64,000 nucleotides of DNA, taken from NCBI GenBank assembly GCA_022376925.1, contig JAIOJX010000030.1, positions 174,897,298 to 174,961,297 on the forward strand, given 5' to 3'. The notes under the pieces were generated by a model, which searched no databases, was not told where the DNA came from, and saw nothing but the letters and a program-made list of their open reading frames with translations. Made by a program: the position numbers and the translations under genes. Below are positions 56,922 through 64,000 of this stretch, piece by piece (positions within the stretch are counted from its first letter, which is position 1; each line of letters opens with the position of its first letter). This DNA comes from Tragulus kanchil. Its lineage: Eukaryota; Chordata; Mammalia; Artiodactyla; Tragulidae.

Positions 56922-57232
56922 TGGGCTTCCCTGGTGGTCCACTGGGTAAAGAGCCCACCTTGCAGTGCAAGGGGCACTGGTTCAATCCCTGGCCTGGGAA
57001 GATCCCACTTGCCACAGAGCAGCTGGACTGGTGTGTCCAATTACAAGCCAAAGCTCTGGAGCACACAGGCCCAGAGCTGGGGCTCTGCTACAGGAGAGGC
57101 CACTGTAGTGGGAGGCCCACACGGGCCAAAGAACAAAGATGGATGAAAATAGATAAATGAAAGAGCAATAGAAGTGGCCTGCCTGCTCCCCAACCTGCCC
57201 CACCCCCCTAAAAAAAAGAAAGAAAAAAAAAA
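56922..57232 (+). mobile_element. Young-type tRNA-SINE
   Basis: GGGCTTCCCTGGTGGTCCAC head, TGGTTCAATCCCTGG B box, TTGCCACAGAGCAGCTGGAC, AGTGGGAGGCCCACACGGGC and the C-rich/A-rich tail. Inserted in L1 ORF2 sequence. False copy 58021-58340 lacks GG after AAGG at 58069. Confidence 0.87.
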
Positions 57233-57251
57233 ACAGAACATAAAAAAGCAT

Positions 57252-57385
57252 TTGACAACCCACTCCAGTATTCTTGCTTGGAGATTTCTAAAGACAGAGG
57301 AGCCTTGTGGGCTACAGTCCATACTTAGTGACCAACACTAAGAGTTGGACACAACTGAGTGACTAACACTTTCTGTTCACACTCA
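57252..57385 (+). mobile_element. Bov-A 3' fragment
   Basis: CAACCCACTCCAGTATTCTTG, GAGGAGCCTTGTGGGCTACA and GTTGGACACAACTGAGTGAC: the 3' half of a Bov-A. False copy 58361-58495. Confidence 0.8.
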
Positions 57386-58714
57386 GGATGGATTTTCTAG
57401 ATCCAAGTCACCCTTTAGGGAACTGCCTCATTTCACACTGCTTTGTGTAAAAATAAAGACTATTGTTTAAGACAAAAAAAATGACAAAACTAAATTTGTT
57501 TCTTTTCATAGCTGTATATCGTAGTACCACATATTCTTTATCCATTAATCTAGGGCAAAAATACAAAGAACAGACTTATGGATATAGCGATGGAAGTAAA
57601 GGATAGGACAAACTAAGAAAGTAGCACGAATGTATCTATACTATCATATGCAAAATAGATTGCTAGTGGGAATCTGTTATATAACAGGGAGTCCAGTTTG
57701 GTGTTCTGTGATGGCCTAGAGGGGTGAGATGGTGGAATGGGGGTGGGATGTTCAAGAGAGAGGGGTGATATAGATTTTATATATATATATACACACACAC
57801 ACACATATATATAATTACGACTGATTTGAGTTGCTGTATAACAGAAACAAATACAATATTGTAAAGCAAGTTTTCCTCTAATTTAACAAAAAGCATTTAT
57901 TAGAAAAGAAGGCAACTCTAACAATTATTTAAGTTTTCGCTGTAGAAAATTAGAGACAATCTCAGCCTAAAGCAAGTAGAAGAAAGTAAATAATAAAAAT
58001 TAGAGTCGAAATCAATGAATTGGGCTTCCCTGGTGGTCCACTGGGTAAAGAGCCCACCTTGCAGTGCAAGGCACTGGTTCAATCCCTGGCCTGGGAAGAT
58101 CCCACTTGCCACAGAGCAGCTGGACTGGTGTGTCCAATTACAAGCCAAAGCTCTGGAGCACACAGGCCCAGAGCTGGGGCTCTGCTACAGGAGAGGCCAC
58201 TGTAGTGGGAGGCCCACACGGGCCAAAGAACAAAGATGGATGAAAATAGATAAATGAAAGAGCAATAGAAGTGGCCCACCCACCCTCCTCCCTCCCCAAC
58301 CTGCCCCACCCCCCTAAAAAAAAGAAAGAAAAAAAAAAACAGAACATAAAAAAGCATTTGACAACCCACTCCAGTATTCTTGCTTGGAGATTTCTAAAGA
58401 CAGAGGAGCCTTGTGGGCTACAGTCCATACTTAGTGACCAACACTAAGAGTTGGACACAACTGAGTGACTAACACTTTCTGTTCACACTCAGGATGGATT
58501 TTCTAGATCCAAGTCACCCTTTAGGGAACTGCCTCATTTCACACTGCTTTGTGTAAAAATAAAGACTATTGTTTAAGACAAAAAAAATGACAAAATCTAA
58601 CACTCATTCATGTTAAAAAAAAAAAAGAAAGAAAGAAACCCTCAGCAAACTAGGAGTAAAGAGGAACTCTCACAGCTTGATGAAGAATATTTACAAAAAG
58701 TTATACCTAATGGT

Positions 58715-58945
58715 GTAAGGGAACTTGCCAGGTGGTACTAGTGCAAAAGAACCTACTAATGCAGGAGACACCAGAGACAAAGGGTCATTCCCTGGGTCAT
58801 GAAGATCCCCTGGAGGAGGGCATAGCAACCCACTTCAGCATTCTTGACTAGAGAATCCTATGGACAGAGGAGCCTGGTGGGCTACAGTCCATAGGGTCAT
58901 AAAGTGTCAGACACGACTGAAGCAACTGAACACCTACACATGAAT
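58715..58945 (+). mobile_element. Bov-A-type SINE
   Basis: GGGAACTTGCCAGGTGGTAC head (degenerate), GGGTCATGAAGATCCCCTGG, CAACCCACTTCAGCATTCTTG, GGGCTACAGTCCATAGGGTC and AGACACGACTGAAGCAACTG. Inserted in the old L1. Confidence 0.88.
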
Positions 58946-59802
58946 GTTGTAAGACTGGATGCTTTCTCTCCCAAAAATCAGGAACAAAGAAGGCTGTTCT
59001 GTTTCACAAATCTTATTCATTACCACACAATAAGTCCTAGCTAATGCAATAAGATAAGAAAAAGCTAAAATGTACACAAATTGAGAAGGAATAAGCACTG
59101 TTTATTCATAGATAACATAATGGTATATGCAGAAAATCTCAAGGAATCAACAAAATATTCTTGGAACTAATAAGTACAACAAAGTCACAGAATACAAAGT
59201 TAATATAAAATTCAGTTTCTTTCCTCTATAGCAGGAATGAGCAAGTGCAGTTAAAAAAAAACTGTTAACTATCGCTCACACTGGCACTCCAAAAGATCAA
59301 CTAGTTAGGTCTAAATCTAATTGAATACGTATGGGATCTATACACAGAAAGCTACAAAGTTCTCATGGAAGATGTCAAGGAAGATCTAAGCAAATAGAGA
59401 AATATTTCACATTCATAGAATGGAAGATTCAATAATGTTGAAATATCAATTCTTCCCAACTTGGCCTATATAGAGAGAGCACAACAAACTAATCCTAAAG
59501 TCAAACAAACTGATTCTATAGTGCAAACTGATTTTATATGAAAAGGTGAAAGACCTAGAATGGCCAACTAGAAGAACAAAGTTCTTTGAACTTTTTGAAC
59601 TTATTGAACTAGAAGAACAAAGTTGGAGGCCTGACACTATGTGATCTCGACTTGCTAACACAGCTAAAATAATCAAAACAGCATGTTATTGAGGCAAGAA
59701 GAGACATATAAGTCAGTGTAATAAAACCAAGAGCTCAGAAAACATGTGTAGTCAACTGATCTCTGATAAATGAGCAAATGAAATGGAGAAAGAATAGTCT
59801 CA

Positions 59803-60077
59803 GGCTTCCCTGGTGGTCCAGCAGATAGAGTCCGCCTTGCAGTGCAAGGGACCCTCGTTCAATCCCTAGCCCGAGAAGATCCCACGTGTCACAGAGTAGC
59901 TGGACTTGTGTGTCCAATTGCAAGTCAGCGCTCTGGAGCACATGTGCCCAGAGCCAGTGCTCTGCAAGGAGAGGCCACTGCAATGGGAGGCCCGCACAGG
60001 CCAAAGAATAAAGATGGATGAAAATAAATAAATAAATAAATAAAACAGGCCAAAATCAAAAAAAGAAAAAAAAAAGG
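59803..60077 (+). mobile_element. Young-type tRNA-SINE with 9-bp TSD
   Basis: GGCTTCCCTGGTGGTCCAGC head, CGTTCAATCCCTAGCCCG B box, ATGGGAGGCCCGCACAGGCC block and an AAATAAATAAATAAATAAA tail, then a second A-rich stretch. ATAGTCTCA flanks at 59794-59802 and 60078-60086. Inserted in the old L1. Confidence 0.9.
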
Positions 60078-60349
60078 ATAGTCTCAACACATGGTGTTGA
60101 AACATCAGGGTGTCCATATGTAAGCATGAGTGAACCTACACACAGATCATATATCTTTCTCAAAAATTAATTCCAAATGGATCATCTGGCACCAAACTAC
60201 ACAACTTATGGAACATAGGAGACCATCTAGTTGACCTCTGGTTTGGTGGTGGGTTTTTAGATAGGATACAAGAGTATGATACACCAAAGGAAAAATTCAT
60301 CAACTGGACTTGATTAAAATTTTAAAACATCTCTACAAAAGACAATCTT

Positions 60350-60416
60350 TTTTAAAATTATTTATTTATTTTCAAATTTTTATAGAGTTTTGTTGTTCAC
60401 AGACATGTATGTTCCC
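60350..60416 (-). mobile_element. 67-bp 3'-end-only L1 insertion with 13-bp TSD
   Basis: The old L1 sequence is interrupted by 67 bases flanked by the perfect direct repeat AAAAGACAATCTT (60337-60349 and 60417-60429). Its reverse complement reads GGGAACATACATGTCTGTG, AACAACAAAACTCTATAAA and an A/T-rich tail, matching the 3' end of the young L1 at about 4311-4370. Confidence 0.9.
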
Positions 60417-60701
60417 AAAAGACAATCTTGAGCGCATCAGAAGATAAGCAACAAACCAGGAAAACATATTGGCAAAGCAAAAGCACAGTAGGCGACTTGT
60501 ATTCAAAACATAAAAAGCAATCTTACAACTCAACTGTAGGAAAACAAACCACCCAATTAACAAATGGGCCAAGGATCTGAGCAGACAATTTTCCAAACAA
60601 TACTTGCTACTAACAAATAACAAGTATGTGAAGGATGTTCAATGTCATTTGCTATTAGAGAATTGCAAATTAAAACAATGAGATACCACTACTTGCCTAC
60701 T

Positions 60702-60919
60702 TCTGTTGTTGTTTAGTTGCTAAGTTGTATACAACTTTTTGCAAGCCCATGGGCTGTAGCCTGCCAGGCTCCTCTGTCCATGGGATTTTTCAGACAAGAA
60801 TACTGGAGTGGGGGTTGCCATTCCCTTCTCCAGGGAATCTTCCCAACCTAGGGATTAAACCTGTGTCTCCTGCATTGAGAGGTGGATTCTTTGCCACTGC
60901 ACCACTTGGGAAGCCCACA
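60702..60919 (-). mobile_element. Bov-A-type SINE, antisense, with 8-bp TSD
   Basis: Minus strand: GGGCTTCCCAAGTGGTGCAG, CAGGTTTAATCCCTAGGTTG, CTGGAGAAGGGAATGG, GGAGCCTGGCAGGCTACAGC. TGCCTACT flanks at 60694-60701 and 60920-60927. Inserted in the old L1. Confidence 0.9.
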
Positions 60920-61560
60920 TGCCTACTAGAATTGTTAAAATCCCAACAATGACAACACCAAGTGCTGACAAGGATGCCAAGCAACAGGATCTCTCTTTCA
61001 CTGTTAGTGGAAATGCAAAACTAGAATATCCATCTTAGAAAAACATTTGGCAGTTTCTTACAAAGTTAAACATAGGCTTTTCATACAACCTGAGAATCCT
61101 TTTCCTAGGTATCTACTTAACTGACTGAAAACATATCTACACAAAAGCCTGTACATTAATGCCTAAAACATCTTTAGTCATAACCACCAAAAACCAGAAG
61201 CAAATTACATATCCTTCAACAGGTAACTGAGTAAACAAACCATGGTACATCCCAACAATGGAATACTACTACAGTCTAAAAAGGAATGAGCTCATGAGCC
61301 AAGGAAAGATACAGATGAGTCTTAAATGCATACTGTTGACTCAAGAAGTCAGTCTTAAAAGGCCATACCCTATGTGATTCCAATTATACAACATTATGGC
61401 AAAGACAAAACTACAGCGATGATTTAAAAAGAAAAATTGGTAGTAGCAAGGGCTCCAGGGAAGTTGTAGATAGCAATGTAGCCGGGGGGATGTTTTTAGG
61501 GTGGTTCAAGTATTCCACATGATATGGTAAAGATGGATCCATGACACTCTGCCTTTGTCA

Positions 61561-62370
61561 AACCCAGGCATTTGGGGCTTGAAAGCAAAAGGAGTCAGCC
61601 TTATTGTATGAAAATTCTTTTTAAAAAATCATTTAGGATGTCAGGGGATTCCAGGATGGAATGCACAATGTCACAAAGAATCTAACCATACTGCCATCGT
61701 ATGAAACAACTTTACTGAAAACAGTGTGAAGGTAGGTGCCGACCTAAGTACTGTTAAAAAGACTGAAGTCTGGGTAACACGAAAGGTGAAAAGAACCTTA
61801 TGGAAACATTGTACTCAATTTGATAAAGTTAATTCCCATGGAGGTATGAGTTAATAATTCCCATACTGTTATATACCTACCCTGGAGCTGATCAGTTAAA
61901 TAAGTGAATGGCAAGTGGTCAAAAACAAGTTTTTCACTCTTAGAGAGGTTACAGGTAAGCAAGCAACAGAATCCATATTGATTATCTTAAAGAAAGAATT
62001 TATTGGAATGATGTATTCGTTCATAGAATCCAAAGAAAAATCTGAAGCATAAAGGTTTAGAAACTTGGGAGCCAGAGACCTGTGGGGATCTAGCTAACAG
62101 AAACTAGGGGTTAGTCTCATTACAGCTCAGCCACCCAAACAAGAGAGCACCTAGCATGTCTTCTTACATCACTATATTCTAATGCAAATTCCCCAGGGAA
62201 ACAGCACAATGAGCTTGGCTTGGGTCAACGTTTCCTCCAATATTAGCATCAGAGAACCAGAAAAAGGGGAAAATGCATTTCTGTACTAAATTCTGTCTTA
62301 CTGTGGTGCATTAATATCTTAATATCCCAAGGAACTCTATTAGCTATAATTTTATTTAGAACTGTTTATA
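61561..62370. other. Unassigned sequence, falsely duplicated from 61655
   Basis: No repeat or gene recognised in this unique sequence; repeated at 62765-63480. Confidence 0.4.
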
Positions 62371-63878
62371 TACACATATAGAGCTTCTCAGGTGGCACTC
62401 ATGGCAAAGAATCCACCTGCCAATTGAGCCATGAAGATCCCCTGGAGTAAGAAATGGCAGCCCACTCCAGTATTCTTGCCTGGGAAAGCTCACCGAGAGA
62501 AGAGCCCGGCTGGCCACCGCCCAGGCCACGTTTTAATTTCAATGCACAGTCCAGAAGGGGGCGCCCCCGTGCCCTGCGTTAATACCAGAGCCAAACAAGC
62601 CGACTGCCGTCCTGGCACAAATTCAGTCAATGAAAATCATGGACTCTGTTCACTATCACCCTCCCAACTTCCTTTTTCTTGCTTTAACAGTCTTCTTCTC
62701 TGGCCTTAGAAAACTTTCAACATGGCTGGCCATGACTGAAGACCCTGAATGGCAATTCTCTGCTGATGGAATGCACAATGTCACAAAGAATCTAACCATA
62801 CTGCCATCGTATGAAACAACTTTACTGAAAACAGTGTGAAGGTAGGTGCCGACCTAAGTACTGTTAAAAAGACTGAAGTCTGGGTAACACGAAAGGTGAA
62901 AAGAACCTTATGGAAACATTGTACTCAATTTGATAAAGTTAATTCCCATGGAGGTATGAGTTAATAATTCCCATACTGTTATATACCTACCCTGGAGCTG
63001 ATCAGTTAAATAAGTGAATGGCAAGTGGTCAAAAACAAGTTTTTCACTCTTAGAGAGGTTACAGGTAAGCAAGCAACAGAATCCATATTGATTATCTTAA
63101 AGAAAGAATTTATTGGAATGATGTATTCGTTCATAGAATCCAAAGAAAAATCTGAAGCATAAAGGTTTAGAAACTTGGGAGCCAGAGACCTGTGGGGATC
63201 TAGCTAACAGAAACTAGGGGTTAGTCTCATTACAGCTCAGCCACCCAAACAAGAGAGCACCTAGCATGTCTTCTTACATCACTATATTCTAATGCAAATT
63301 CCCCAGGGAAACAGCACAATGAGCTTGGCTTGGGTCAACGTTTCCTCCAATATTAGCATCAGAGAACCAGAAAAAGGGGAAAATGCATTTCTGTACTAAA
63401 TTCTGTCTTACTGTGGTGCATTAATATCTTAATATCCCAAGGAACTCTATTAGCTATAATTTTATTTAGAACTGTTTATATACACATATAGAGCTTCTCA
63501 GGTGGCACTCATGGCAAAGAATCCACCTGCCAATTGAGCCAGGAAGATCCCCTGGAGTAAGAAATGGCAGCCCACTCCAGTATTCTTGCCTGGGAAAGCT
63601 CACCGAGAGAAGAGCCTGGCTGGCTACAGTCCAGGACACGTTTTACTTTCAATAAACAGTCCAGAAGGGGGCGCTCTCATGCCCTGCGTTAATACCAGAG
63701 CCAAACAAGCCGACTGCCGTCCTGGCACAAATTCAGTCAATGAAAATCATGGACTCTGTTCACTATCACCCTCCCAACTTCCTTTTTCTTGCTTTAACAG
63801 TCTTCTTCTCTGGCCTTAGAAAACTTTCAACATGGCTGGCCATGACTGAAGACCCTGAATGGCAATTCTCTGCTGATG
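61655..63878. repeat. False tandem duplication 18 (unit about 1110 bp)
   Basis: 61655-62764 recurs at 62765-63878. Most of the unit is essentially identical, but 62505-62590 differs from 63615-63700 at about 11 sites, all substitutions. This localized divergence is unlike the other pairs. Confidence 0.92.
62378..62528 (+). mobile_element. Bov-A-type SINE (truncated)
   Basis: GAGCTTCTCAGGTGGCACTC head, GAAGATCCCCTGGAGTAAG, CCACTCCAGTATTCTTGCC. The false copy at 63488-63635 keeps GGCTGGCTACAGTCCAGGA, nearer the Bov-A norm than the first copy's GGCTGGCCACCGCCCAGG. Confidence 0.85.
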
Positions 63879-64000
63879 CATAAAACCATCTTAGCTGGAG
63901 AAGTATTTGCCCATCTGATATTTCAGGTCAACAGTAGTAAGAAGCTACAAATGTAAGACTGGGTGATATGAGGTCTGAATCCAAACTCCTACTTATACCA
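63879..64000. other. Unassigned window end
   Basis: No feature recognised. Confidence 0.4.

Larger units (their letters stand above)
56371..58595. repeat. False tandem duplication 17 (unit about 1.10 kb)
   Basis: 56371-57483 recurs at 57484-58595. The second copy starts with a deletion-rich version (CATAGCTGTATATCGTAGTACC for CATAGCTGAGTAATATTCC...GTGTACC). Inside the SINE, the C-rich tail differs strongly (57177-57200 GGCCTGCCTGCTCCCC versus 58272-58300 GGCCCACCCACCCTCCTCC). Confidence 0.94.
53052..61560 (+). mobile_element. Long old L1 in sense, shredded by later insertions
   Basis: Old L1 pieces appear in correct 5'-3' order. 53052-53265: CACCAAAAGAAAGCTGAAG. 54651-56370: ATTCTCAAGATCACATACAAC, TAGAAATCAATCAAAG. 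56810-56921: AGCAAGTAGAAGAAAGTAAAT. 58585-58710: CAAACTAGGAGTAAAGAGG. 58945-59802: AAAGTCACAGAATACAAAG, ATCAATTCTTCCCAACTTGG. 60087-60700: AAGGATCTGAGCAGACAATT. 60928-61560: GGAATACTACTACAGTCTAAA. Gaps are later SINE/L1 insertions and false duplications. No reading frame survives. Confidence 0.8.

Noticed and set aside
2322..60077. tRNA genes at the A/B box matches
   Set aside because: The boxes sit in SINE heads with SINE bodies and A-rich tails; no cloverleaf with a proper anticodon arm is evident.
337..63878. A novel biological tandem-duplication or amplification system with a fixed 1.1 kb unit
   Set aside because: Unit contents are unrelated, boundaries cut through elements, joins carry deletion-rich noise, and homopolymers vary. 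Assembly error explains all of this more simply.
1..64000. CRISPR arrays, prophage or bacterial operons
   Set aside because: Repeat content is mammalian throughout; there are no short direct-repeat/spacer arrays and no dense coding.

Overview
The window is non-coding nuclear DNA from a ruminant artiodactyl. The evidence is the repeat content: Bov-A-type SINEs on both strands, BovB LINE fragments, several tRNA-derived SINE types with RNA polymerase III A/B boxes, ruminant-type L1 3' ends, and a background of old mammalian repeats (L2, MIR, old L1, hAT and Tigger-like DNA transposons, LTRs). I could not support any cellular protein-coding gene, tRNA or rRNA gene, and nothing prokaryotic. The species cannot be fixed from the sequence alone.

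The dominant signal is a set of 18 head-to-tail tandem duplications of unrelated sequence, each with a unit of about 1.06-1.17 kb. Copies are nearly identical. The second copies begin near 1429, 7291, 11617, 14700, 16495, 18492, 21168, 22961, 26793, 29579, 34460, 38831, 43313, 48777, 53557, 55413, 57484 and 62765. Several joins carry a short degraded version of the neighbouring true sequence, as expected from poorly polished contig or consensus-block ends. I read them as false duplications made by the assembler. Collapsing them removes about 20 kb, so the real locus is about 44 kb.

Layout after mentally collapsing the duplicates. 0-5 kb: an L2 and an old L1 3' end; a young tRNA-SINE sits in the L1 with a target-site duplication (TSD), and a younger 5'-inverted L1 sits in that SINE. 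5-16 kb: SINEs, an L1 3' end, a possible solo LTR, and Tigger-like, MIR and L2 remnants. 16-24 kb: an antisense L1 3' end with a 13-bp TSD, Bov-A SINEs, MIRs and a MER5-like element. 24-33 kb: clustered SINEs, then largely unique sequence. 33-45 kb: SINEs, a BovB fragment, L2, and a short hAT element with an 8-bp TSD. 45-51 kb: an old repeat carrying a CA/TA microsatellite, a run of three adjacent SINEs, and an old LTR ending in a CA array. 52-61.6 kb: an antisense old L1 followed by a long sense old L1 shredded by SINE and L1 insertions, including a 67-bp L1 insertion with a 13-bp TSD. 61.6-64 kb: the last false duplication.

No operon or gene network is present. The biological interest lies in the retrotransposon insertion history and in a dense, apparently lineage-specific SINE subfamily. 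The most unusual large-scale pattern is most likely technical.
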